From: JAVBJN01 sp031546985
Lineage (GTDB): Bacteria > Bacteroidota > Bacteroidia > Chitinophagales > Chitinophagaceae
Direction of reading: 5' to 3'
Assembly: GCA_031546985.1 (NCBI GenBank)
Contig: JAVBJN010000059.1
Span: 1-64,000, forward strand
DNA: 64,000 nt
Made by a program: the position numbers and the translations under genes. Position 1 is the first letter of the stretch; the number at the start of each line of letters is the position of its first letter. This document shows positions 35,414-43,357 of the stretch, one piece after another. The notes beneath the pieces are model-generated. The model searched no databases. It worked only from the letters and a program-made list of their open reading frames with translations, and was not told where the DNA came from.

Positions 35414-36012
35414 AGCGCAAGGTTTATTACGATAACTGTAATCGCCAGGGTTACGAAAACAATATAGGCAAAGCCACGGGGCTTAGGCACGGGTACCGGT
35501 GTTATAAACAGGACGGCGACAGCCAGGGGCAACCACAGCATAAGTTGGTTTAGCCAGGTATTGTCCAGATAGTTAAGCAGTGTAAACATAACCGGAAAAA
35601 TGAGGGCCGCAAAGGTAACCGGAAGCCCAGTATAGGTAAGCCTTCCATTGGTTTCGTTAAGGCCATGCACGTTAAAATAAGCCAGGCGGATAATGCCGCA
35701 GATGTTGTAAAGTACAGTTACCACCAATGCCGTTGTTTGTTGCTCATACCGGCAATACCACAGTATAGAAGGGGCTACGCAAAACGCTACCACATCGGTA
35801 AGGGCATCCAGCTGTTTACCAAAATCGCGTGCTTCGGGGCCGAGCGATAATTTACGCGCTACAAACCCGTCAAACATATCGGCAATGCCGGCCGCAATAA
35901 GGCAAACCACAGCATAAACCGGCTGCCCGGTTATGGAAAAATGTATAGATACCAGGCCCAGCGCTATAGCCAGGAAGGTAATCAGGTTGGCAAAGTTGTA
36001 ATATCCGATCAC
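35404..36012 (-). CDS. CDP-alcohol phosphatidyltransferase, PssA-like
   Basis: 202 residues, about six membrane helices. It contains the catalytic signature D-x2-DG-x2-AR-x11-G-x3-D-x3-D (ADMFDGFVARKLSL ... FGKQLDALTD) followed by VVAFCVAPSI, as in bacterial phosphatidylserine synthases. The family transfers a phosphoryl-alcohol from a CDP-activated donor to an acceptor such as serine, glycerophosphate or inositol. The neighbouring decarboxylase argues that serine is the acceptor. Spacing is 3 bp from the CarS-like gene, with a 10-bp overlap into the decarboxylase gene. Confidence 0.88.
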   Translation of the reverse strand: MIGYYNFANLITFLAIALGLVSIHFSITGQPVYAVVCLIAAGIADMFDGFVARKLSLGPEARDFGKQLDALTDVVAFCVAPSILWYCRYEQQTTALVVTVLYNICGIIRLAYFNVHGLNETNGRLTYTGLPVTFAALIFPVMFTLLNYLDNTWLNQLMLWLPLAVAVLFITPVPVPKPRGFAYIVFVTLAITVIVINLALWK

Positions 36013-36015
36013 GAT

Positions 36016-36609
36016 TTAACCAGCTTGTGATTTTAACTTACCGAGATACAGTAAGAGGTTAACGAAATAATGTACTGCCGTACCAATAAAGATGAGCATA
36101 AAAAAATCGGGTACAGAAATGTTGCAGAACAGCAGCAAGGCCAGGGCGCAACCCAGTACAGAGTCGGCCTGGTCAATAAATACAAACAGGTATTTGACCA
36201 TGCCTTGCCCGTTTTTGCCCGGCGCTATGCCAATGCGCCGTTTAATAAAACTATTGGGCAGTTCAAACAATACGTAAAACAGGCCCAGTACCGCTCCATA
36301 ACCAAACGGCAGCCACCAGGAAGAATCGGGCGGTGGTACCAGCGCACTGTTGATACTACGGTACACCGGCGTTGCATACTGCAACAGCAGCCATGTAGCT
36401 ATGCCGGTAAAGATGATCATGCCCCAGAAACCTTTCCAGGTTTTGTTGTCGCCAAATAAGCGATGGCCATCTCCCAGCGTTTTACCTTTGTCTATAGGCA
36501 CTGCCAGGGTGTGGAGCACTGGTGTTTTAACAAATACCATATTTAATACGCCGCCTATTACAACGGGGGCAAGTATCAGAAATAAATTAGAGAGCGGACT
36601 CATGGGCAA
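36016..36609 (-). CDS. CarS-like CTP:phospho-alcohol cytidylyltransferase (CDP-archaeol synthase family)
   Basis: 197 residues with several membrane helices and the family's DGHRLFGDNKTWKGFWGMII near residue 46 (consensus DGxRxFGDxKTxxG). This family, like the better-known CdsA, makes CDP-activated lipids from CTP and a phosphorylated lipid alcohol; archaeal CarS acts on unsaturated ether lipids. A CarS-type rather than the usual CdsA enzyme, in an NRPS operon, hints at an unusual phospho-alcohol substrate. It starts 6 bp after the KASIII-like gene ends. Confidence 0.85.
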   Translation of the reverse strand: MPMSPLSNLFLILAPVVIGGVLNMVFVKTPVLHTLAVPIDKGKTLGDGHRLFGDNKTWKGFWGMIIFTGIATWLLLQYATPVYRSINSALVPPPDSSWWLPFGYGAVLGLFYVLFELPNSFIKRRIGIAPGKNGQGMVKYLFVFIDQADSVLGCALALLLFCNISVPDFFMLIFIGTAVHYFVNLLLYLGKLKSQAG

Positions 36610-36615
36610 TGGGGG

Positions 36616-37593
36616 TTATGATGCTGCAACATGTTCTACCTTAACCAGCACACCTCCTGCTTGCATACCGGAAGTGCCCAGCAGGCAGGCTTTATCTCCG
36701 GCAGCCAGCACGCCATCCTGCACCAGATCGGCAAGATTTACCAGCCCGTCTATACCAATAAGGTGGCCATAGCGCTTCAGGTTTCCTGTAAATAGTTGTT
36801 GCTGGTCAAAACCGCATAGCATGCGGTACAGGTTCATGGTGGGCATGTTGGTGTTTTGTGTTATGAATTGTTTCATTGCCGCCTTGTTTTCCTGCGCAGC
36901 TGCAAAAAAATCGATCATGAAATTGCGGATGGTACTGGTTTTGGCAGAAACATATTTGCTGTAAACCATCTGGTTATTTTCATCGAATGCAGGAGCAATA
37001 TCGATACTGCGCAAGGCGTGGTGCTCAATTTTAATAGCCGTACCGGCTTTGTGTTGCTGCGATAAAATAAAGGCCGCCGCACCATCGCTTTCAACAGAGT
37101 TGTCATCGGGCAGGCGAGGTAGCAAACCCGCTTCGGTAGATACCGCAGAGAACAATACCAGTACATTACTAACGCGGCCTGCGGCCATATATACCGCGGC
37201 CAGATCTATTGCTGCAATGAAAGAAGTACAGTTATAAAATCCCAGTCCAAAAGGCGTGGCTTTGGTGAGCGATAGATTTTTTAGCAGCCATTTAATGTCT
37301 TTTTGGGCATCGGAATACTTGCCCACCCAATTATTTTCTACATTGATGATGGGCTCAATACCATAGATCACCATATCAATATCAGCCGCTTGCAGAGCGC
37401 TTAGCTCCAGCGCTTTTTGGCCGGTAGTAAAAGCATTGTCAAAAGCATCGGATTCCGTTTCGCAGTAATGGTGCACGCCAGCTGCTTGCAGCAGTTTTAT
37501 TTTTTCGGCATCTGCAGCGGCCAGTGTTTCAATAGGCTTAATGGTGCCGGCAATATAATTAAGACCGTTAATGTACATGGGGTGGGGTTGCAT
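36616..37593 (-). CDS. KASIII (FabH)-like protein with an altered catalytic triad
   Basis: 325 residues of thiolase fold. The nucleophile is present (GFYNCTSFIAAIDLA, Cys122). Aligned by eye with FabH, the His position (FIPHQAN) reads FITQNTN, so Gln246, and the Asn position (YGNTSxAS) reads YGHLIG, so His277. The C-terminus has the expected VLAAGDKACLLGTSGMQAGG. KASIII relatives with changed triads often act as acyltransferases that form esters rather than doing Claisen condensation (CerJ-like). A role in acylating the product or loading an acyl group is therefore more likely than starting fatty acid synthesis. It overlaps the acyl-CoA dehydrogenase gene by 26 bp. Confidence 0.8.
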   Translation of the reverse strand: MQPHPMYINGLNYIAGTIKPIETLAAADAEKIKLLQAAGVHHYCETESDAFDNAFTTGQKALELSALQAADIDMVIYGIEPIINVENNWVGKYSDAQKDIKWLLKNLSLTKATPFGLGFYNCTSFIAAIDLAAVYMAAGRVSNVLVLFSAVSTEAGLLPRLPDDNSVESDGAAAFILSQQHKAGTAIKIEHHALRSIDIAPAFDENNQMVYSKYVSAKTSTIRNFMIDFFAAAQENKAAMKQFITQNTNMPTMNLYRMLCGFDQQQLFTGNLKRYGHLIGIDGLVNLADLVQDGVLAAGDKACLLGTSGMQAGGVLVKVEHVAAS

Positions 37594-38758
37594 ATTGGTT
37601 TAAAAAATCACTTCCTGCATGGCGTTCCAGCCTGGCATTGATTACCGGATGCAGGGGGCCAAAAACAATTTCCTGGGTAAGTTTATTCAGTATATGTCCT
37701 TTAAACTGCGATCGGGCGCCTATAATACGCCTCACCTGTTGCACAATATACTCGCAGGCATCTGGTACCTGGTATTTTACTGCGCCCGCAGCAGGAAGGT
37801 TGTCTGTGAGCCATTGGGATATATTGTGCCAGTTGGCTTCATTGAGTTTGTAACCGCCAAGCGAGGTTATACTCATGGCCCCATCGTATTGCAAAACCAG
37901 CCGGCCATAATCGGTAATAAAACCATCCATTTGCGCAAGTATGGTGCCTTGTTCGTTGTGCACCTGGTTCAGGAACCGGGCTCCTTCCTGCATGGCACGA
38001 GAGGCGCCGCCGAGGTATGGCGCCATAGCCATATAGCTGAACCAGATACGGGTGTACAGGTGCATAAGATCGGTATCTGCAGCCTGGCCAATAGAAAATA
38101 CCTCAGCAGGAGTAAGCAGCAGATCTTTAAATACCAATTGGCGGGTGTCTGACTCCTGCATGGCATTGTCGAACAGTGCTGGTCCTGCGGTAATATGCGG
38201 GTTGTTCTTCAGCGGTGCAAAGAACAGCCCAATGCTGGACTGGTCTACTACAGCCGAAAACAGTAATATATCTGCCTCTGAGGCGTTGGACTGGAAATGT
38301 TTAACACCATTAAACAAGTAAGAACCATCTGGTTGCGTGGTGCAAACCAGCGCGTGCGATGGCTCGCTTTGGTGCTTAACCGGCTCGTCAAAGCTCGATA
38401 CGGCCAGCATGAGCCGGTGGTTCCGTATCATTTCGGTAAATGCCTTGCGTTTATGATGCAACACATCATCTGGCGGCAAGGGGAAAGTGGCTATAGCACT
38501 CAGCATATACTGGTTCATGCACAGCCCTACCGCTACAGGCAGGTTGTAAGCACCCAGCGTATGGAGCAGCTGAAAACCGTAATTAAATATTTCCCGGTGG
38601 CTCAGACTGTCGAAAAAACAGGGAATATGCAGCAGGGTAGTGCCACGGAGATAATTAAACAGTTCCTGGCTCCCGGGCTGTATTTGTGCCAGGAAGCTGG
38701 TAAGCTGTTGCAGGTCATCTGCAATCTGCGCTTGTATGGTAAGTTCCTTTAGTTCCAT
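37568..38758 (-). CDS. Acyl-CoA dehydrogenase-like flavoprotein
   Basis: 396 residues. The domain pattern is that of the family: a helical N-terminal domain, a middle beta domain (LAVSSFDEPVKHQSEPSHAL, then YLFNGVKHFQSNASEADILL), and a C-terminal helical domain. The usual catalytic Glu cannot be confirmed by eye. In FkbH-type glyceryl/hydroxymalonyl pathways an acyl-CoA dehydrogenase (FkbI-like) oxidises the carrier-bound C3 unit, so this protein may act on the glyceryl-ACP. It could equally desaturate the fatty acyl starter. It overlaps the SCP2-like gene by 10 bp. Confidence 0.78.
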   Translation of the reverse strand: MELKELTIQAQIADDLQQLTSFLAQIQPGSQELFNYLRGTTLLHIPCFFDSLSHREIFNYGFQLLHTLGAYNLPVAVGLCMNQYMLSAIATFPLPPDDVLHHKRKAFTEMIRNHRLMLAVSSFDEPVKHQSEPSHALVCTTQPDGSYLFNGVKHFQSNASEADILLFSAVVDQSSIGLFFAPLKNNPHITAGPALFDNAMQESDTRQLVFKDLLLTPAEVFSIGQAADTDLMHLYTRIWFSYMAMAPYLGGASRAMQEGARFLNQVHNEQGTILAQMDGFITDYGRLVLQYDGAMSITSLGGYKLNEANWHNISQWLTDNLPAAGAVKYQVPDACEYIVQQVRRIIGARSQFKGHILNKLTQEIVFGPLHPVINARLERHAGSDFLNQYATPPHVH

Positions 38759-39105
38759 AGTTCGCTGGCAATAACCTGGAGTTTCATAATGTCTTTTTCA
38801 TCGCCCTGGATAGACAGCTCGCCCATAGCAAGCGCAATAGCCGGGTTTTCATTGCCGCTGAATACCGCCTGTATCACCTCTGACTTGCCCGAGAAACCAA
38901 TCAACGGGTAATCGGTAGCCTGGCCTGCCATACCTATACTGTTGTTCTCAATAAGCAGGTCTATATTCATATTCAGATCGGTTAACGATACGCGGAATAT
39001 GCGGTTCCAATCCTGGAGCAAATCTTTGATCTGAACGTTTTCATTGAACTTTACCAGGAACGATCCGATAAGTGATTGCAGGTTGGTTGTATTTTGTTGT
39101 TCCAT
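38749..39105 (-). CDS. SCP2-like lipid-carrier protein
   Basis: 118 residues from ATG 39105; the frame extends upstream to 39177, but that part lies inside the preceding gene. The end, GELSIQGDEKDIMKLQVIAS, carries the SCP2 sterol-carrier hallmark (G-x-I-x-G-D ... KLQ). SCP2 domains bind lipids in a hydrophobic tunnel and present them to enzymes. Here it could hold a lipid-like intermediate for the membrane headgroup enzymes. It is translated from within the operon, 19 bp after the stop of the phosphotransferase-like gene. Confidence 0.65.
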   Translation of the reverse strand: MEQQNTTNLQSLIGSFLVKFNENVQIKDLLQDWNRIFRVSLTDLNMNIDLLIENNSIGMAGQATDYPLIGFSGKSEVIQAVFSGNENPAIALAMGELSIQGDEKDIMKLQVIASELWN

Positions 39106-39124
39106 AAGGATAGTATTGGGGGGA

Positions 39125-41719
39125 TTAGTGTATTTCAATTTCGCCGGTTGTTCCGTTAATGGTGATGGTAGCGCCATCTTTAATATGGCTCATGGCATCT
39201 TTCACTGCCAGTATAGCGGGTATGCCAAACTCTCGTGAAATAACCGCAGCGTGCGATAGTACACCACCATTTTCGGTGATAACACCTTTCAGCAGCCTGA
39301 ACTTCAGCGTCCATCCGGGGTCGGTAAATTTGGTCACAAGAATATCGCCTTCCTGTATGCGGTCTGCATCAAAAATATCTTTGATAACCCTCGCAGTACC
39401 TGTTATTTTGCCGGTGCTGCAAGGCACACCTTTGAGTGCTGACTTGTGCTTGCCATTGCTTGTGGTTTGCGTGGCAAAGTGGCTACCTATCTCCGGTGGG
39501 TTGCTATAATTGCGGAACGCGTTATAATAAGCGGTGTTGCGTTTGATGATATTACTAATGTCATTTACCGTGAGCTTATTTTTATTAAAGTCGGTAATCT
39601 GGTCCAGGTCCAGGAAAAAGATATCATCGCGCTGGGCAATCACCCCGGCCTGCAGCCAGCGGTTGGCCACTTCCAGGGTAAACTTGCGCACATAATAGTA
39701 GAAGCGGGTAGAGAGATCGCGGTATTCTTCCCGCCACCATAAAAACTGGCGCAGGCGCTCTGTTTTGGCGATTACCGGGGCTGCTTTACGCGCCGGTAAT
39801 ACTTGTTTTATTCTTTCGATTTCGCGGAGGTACACCTGGTGTTGTTCTTCATTTTTCTCTACCGGGCTTTTCTCATCGGGCGCACTGAGAAAAGATTTCA
39901 GGTTTTCGATCACAAAATCCGGTGCTTCATCATACCGCCCTACGGTAATATCAAGTTCACGTGTAGAGTGGAATTTATATTGCTCTATATAGGCACGGAA
40001 AGCCTTAAATCCATGCTGGTTTTCTCCGGCATGGTAGGCTGTTATAAGGTTTGCGGTAGGCGTGTTTTGCCAATGGGCAGCCACCGCCGCATCCTGTTTA
40101 AAAGCAGAAGCCAGTTCCCAAAGCGATTGAATGCCGCGGATGTGCGAAACATTTTTAAGCCCTATAATGAGGTTCAGAAAGTTGATCTCGGCTTTTACCT
40201 TTTTCAAAAAATCTTTGAAGATGGTGTTGTAATTGCTGTTGTCGAAGATTAGTTTAAAGTAGCAGCTTTCATTGTAGAAATAGGCTTCGCGCATGAATTG
40301 TTCGTAGTACAGGAACAGGTCTTCATTGCTCAATACGGACACATCCCTGGCATCCAGCTGCTCCAACTCTTTTTCCTGACGGGCACGAAATGCGGCAGTA
40401 CCGGCAAGGGTGCGGGAAAACGATTTTTCCAGCTTGCCCAGTACCCGTATACCATGAATAATGGTTTTGAGGTTAAATCCTGTTTTTACACCGTCGCCTT
40501 CGTAGGTTACTTCAATGCCCAGATCCTGGTCGAAATCGCGTTCGCAATAACCGGGCAGCCGCTCCACACATCGTTTAATGGCAGAAAGGTTCCAGTAGGG
40601 GCGTCCAAAAAACATATCGCTCCATACAATGCCTTCATTCTTTTTCAGAAAGGCAATACTGAGGAGGTATTCCGGCATGGCATTATCCCAGATGAGTTTG
40701 TAGGCCGACCACATGAATGGCGAGCATACGGAAGACGATACGCCACCATCTTTAAAATCGGCGGTGGTCCATTCTTCGGTATAGCCCGATAAGGATATGG
40801 TGGTAACAGGGCGCGCCTGAAATACAAATAATTCTCCGCCCAGCATGCCCCATTCTACATCTACAGGTTTGCCAAACATATCCTGTATAGCGGTGGTAAC
40901 CTTTGCGATCTGCAATAATTCCTGATCATTAAGTACCGGCTGACTCACCTGCGCTGGCGCCACCTGTACCTGCCGGGTAAACGGCCATTCTGCCGCACCG
41001 GTAATTTTATATTGTTTTTCTGCTACATGCCGCTGGGTTATTTTATTATGGTACCAGTCCACGCTGTAACTATCCGGCGATGTAATGCCGGCTACCAATC
41101 CTTCGCCAAGACCATACGCGGCCTCTACCAATATTTCTTTATCGTAACCGGTTACCGGGTTTACCGAAAAGGCTACTCCGGCAATGTCGGTATTCACCAT
41201 GCGTTGCAGCACCACGCCCATTTTAAGCTGCCCTGCGGGTATCTGGTTTTGCCGGCAGTATTCCTGCACCCGGCTGTTATATACAGAGAGCCAGCAAAGC
41301 TTTACTGCCCGTATCACCTGGTCAATACCTGATAGGTTGAGATAGGTGCTGTACATACCGGCAAAAGAGGCATGGTTCATATCTTCCATAGCGCCACTGC
41401 TGCGTACTGCAAAACTTTCGCCGGGGTGGGCCGCCATAAACGCTTCGATAAGTGTGTGCAGTCCGGGAACAAACATGCTATGGTCTACCACATCAATGGG
41501 TGTCTCTTCGCCTTTGAACTGCTGCGCCAGCGATTGGTTCAGCTCAAGAAAAGCCTGGTGCGCGTCGTAGCAGATAAAGGCTGCCGTGGGAATGTTAAAG
41601 CCATGTGCAGCCAGCACACGCAGCGATTCTGCTTTATTTCCAATATTGCCCTTGCCCTGCGGGTCGTTATAGTGGAACAATAGTTGCCGGGCCGGTTTAA
41701 TTTCCTGTGTAAGTTCCAT
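39125..41719 (-). CDS. PEP-synthase/rifampin-phosphotransferase-like enzyme (ATP-grasp plus swivelling His domain)
   Basis: 864 residues. The N-terminal ATP-binding domain begins GNIGNKAESLRVLAAHGFNI and continues AVRSSGAMEDMNHASFAGMY and LQRMVNTDIAGVAFSVNPVT. A helical middle domain of about 400 residues has no PEP-binding barrel. The C-terminal swivelling domain has the phospho-carrier His in NGGVLSHAAVISREFGIPAI (about His823). This order and length match rifampin phosphotransferase, which moves the beta-phosphate of ATP to a substrate hydroxyl. PigC of prodigiosin synthesis has similar modules and catalyses condensation, so that is an alternative. In this operon it is the best candidate for phosphorylating the product alcohol before CDP activation. 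Gap to the upstream gene: 12 bp. Confidence 0.85.
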   Translation of the reverse strand: MELTQEIKPARQLLFHYNDPQGKGNIGNKAESLRVLAAHGFNIPTAAFICYDAHQAFLELNQSLAQQFKGEETPIDVVDHSMFVPGLHTLIEAFMAAHPGESFAVRSSGAMEDMNHASFAGMYSTYLNLSGIDQVIRAVKLCWLSVYNSRVQEYCRQNQIPAGQLKMGVVLQRMVNTDIAGVAFSVNPVTGYDKEILVEAAYGLGEGLVAGITSPDSYSVDWYHNKITQRHVAEKQYKITGAAEWPFTRQVQVAPAQVSQPVLNDQELLQIAKVTTAIQDMFGKPVDVEWGMLGGELFVFQARPVTTISLSGYTEEWTTADFKDGGVSSSVCSPFMWSAYKLIWDNAMPEYLLSIAFLKKNEGIVWSDMFFGRPYWNLSAIKRCVERLPGYCERDFDQDLGIEVTYEGDGVKTGFNLKTIIHGIRVLGKLEKSFSRTLAGTAAFRARQEKELEQLDARDVSVLSNEDLFLYYEQFMREAYFYNESCYFKLIFDNSNYNTIFKDFLKKVKAEINFLNLIIGLKNVSHIRGIQSLWELASAFKQDAAVAAHWQNTPTANLITAYHAGENQHGFKAFRAYIEQYKFHSTRELDITVGRYDEAPDFVIENLKSFLSAPDEKSPVEKNEEQHQVYLREIERIKQVLPARKAAPVIAKTERLRQFLWWREEYRDLSTRFYYYVRKFTLEVANRWLQAGVIAQRDDIFFLDLDQITDFNKNKLTVNDISNIIKRNTAYYNAFRNYSNPPEIGSHFATQTTSNGKHKSALKGVPCSTGKITGTARVIKDIFDADRIQEGDILVTKFTDPGWTLKFRLLKGVITENGGVLSHAAVISREFGIPAILAVKDAMSHIKDGATITINGTTGEIEIH

Positions 41720-41731
41720 AGCATTGTTTTG

Positions 41732-43357
41732 TTATAAAAAGGGTACAGCGCCACCATTCAGTACAATCTGCTGGCCGTTCATATAGTTGCCAAGCGCACT
41801 GCAAACCGACAGCACGGCTGCAGCTACATCTGCAGGGGTTGCCAGCCGTTGTGCCGGAATATTCTTTTTAAGCATTTCCAGCTGCATGTGGTTAAATTGT
41901 TTGGTAAGGTCTGTTTCTATTAATGTGGGTGTAATGATATTGGTGGTAATGTTATAAGAGCCAAACTCTGCTGCCAGTGCCCGGGTGAGGCCCTGCAGGC
42001 CGCTTTTGGCGGTTATGTAGTGGGCATGCCCGCGTACCGGTACATGAACCGTTGCAGAGGAAATGTTGATAATGCGGCCAAACTGCCGGCTCATCATATG
42101 CGGTATAGCAGCCTGGCAGGTGTGAAAAGCACCTTTTACTATAACATCCAGATCTTGCTCCAATTGCGCGGCGGTTAATTCGAGGAACGGAACTTCCAGG
42201 AAATTGCTCACTGCGTTATTGATCAGAAAGTCGATCTGGCCAAAGTTGTGAATGGCATCTCCCATCATCTGCTTTACCGCCACAGCGTCGGTTACACTGG
42301 CACTTGCGGTAATTGCCTTTGCGCAACCGTTATGGTTTATTTCTTCGGCAATGGCCTCGGCTTCTGCCTGGCCCTGGTGGTAGTTGAGTACCACATTGCA
42401 ACCACTGGCCGCCAATGCCTTGGCTATGTATGCGCCAATGCCGCGACTGGCTCCGGTTACCACAGCCGTTCTGCCATTGAGATTGGTCTGTGGGATGGCT
42501 GTTGCTACAACCGGTAGCTGCGGTGTAGCGGTTTGTTTATCGTTTACCTCGCTTGCTATTTTGCCACGGGCCCAGGTACCGGCAGCTGTATTTATGGTGA
42601 AGTCGCTTTTGATGATATGGGTAAGTGCCGACCGGAATGTGACTGCACCTTCAAAATTGGCTTGCGAATGTGTACCAGGTAGCTCATCATAATCGATTGT
42701 GATATCGAGAATGGTAGCAAACTTTCCGGGGCGGTACATGCCGGTATAGGTAGAGGCCAGGCACAGGGGCATTAATTGCATAGCCAGCGCTGTATGTAAC
42801 GGCATGGAATGCGCATGCGGAAACCCACTGCACAGCAGTTGTTTAAAACTGTTTAACTGGGGTGTGCCTAACACAAACGGAATATTTACAGGTGCATCCG
42901 GCACTTCATTAAAGGTATAGGCGGCTTCGGTTAGGTGGTGTAGTACCAATGCGCTTTCTGCAGGTGCATCCGTAGTGGGCAGGGCCAGGTCTGTTTCTCC
43001 GAGTTGAAGTGTGCCGGATATAACCGTGGTATGCCCGTGTTTAAAACTAAAATGAATTTGTTTTTCGACGGGGCTGTGCCATGCTAATTGCAGCACATCG
43101 CCTATGCGCACCGGTTTTATGAAATTGATCTTCATGCTGCGAATGCACTGGTTGCTTTCCAGCGGCAGAAAAGCCAGGTAGCTTACCGGTAGCATACCAT
43201 GTGCTATGCAGCTTCTGAACTTGGTGGTGCGTGCATAGTTTTCGTCTGTATGCAGCGCGTTGCAATCACCGCAAAAAGCGGCAAAGCGCTGGATAAGCGT
43301 TTGTGTAGGCTTAAGCGTGATGGTTGTAATGGTTTCTGGCTGCAGCATATTATTCAT
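41732..43357 (-). CDS. MaoC-like dehydratase fused to a short-chain dehydrogenase/reductase
   Basis: 541 residues. N-terminal hot-dog domain (about 1-140): FAAFCGDCNALHTDENYART then SCIAHGMLPVSYLA, matching MaoC (R)-hydroxyacyl dehydratases. A second, weaker hot-dog-like stretch spans about 150-280. The C-terminal SDR domain (from about 285) has TGASRGIG, NNAV, a catalytic Ser in INISSATVHVP, and YITAK, as in 3-oxoacyl-ACP reductases. The fusion can do ketoreduction and dehydration of beta-substituted acyl thioesters. Its start overlaps the FkbH stop (ATGA), indicating coupled translation. Confidence 0.88.
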   Translation of the reverse strand: MNNMLQPETITTITLKPTQTLIQRFAAFCGDCNALHTDENYARTTKFRSCIAHGMLPVSYLAFLPLESNQCIRSMKINFIKPVRIGDVLQLAWHSPVEKQIHFSFKHGHTTVISGTLQLGETDLALPTTDAPAESALVLHHLTEAAYTFNEVPDAPVNIPFVLGTPQLNSFKQLLCSGFPHAHSMPLHTALAMQLMPLCLASTYTGMYRPGKFATILDITIDYDELPGTHSQANFEGAVTFRSALTHIIKSDFTINTAAGTWARGKIASEVNDKQTATPQLPVVATAIPQTNLNGRTAVVTGASRGIGAYIAKALAASGCNVVLNYHQGQAEAEAIAEEINHNGCAKAITASASVTDAVAVKQMMGDAIHNFGQIDFLINNAVSNFLEVPFLELTAAQLEQDLDVIVKGAFHTCQAAIPHMMSRQFGRIINISSATVHVPVRGHAHYITAKSGLQGLTRALAAEFGSYNITTNIITPTLIETDLTKQFNHMQLEMLKKNIPAQRLATPADVAAAVLSVCSALGNYMNGQQIVLNGGAVPFL

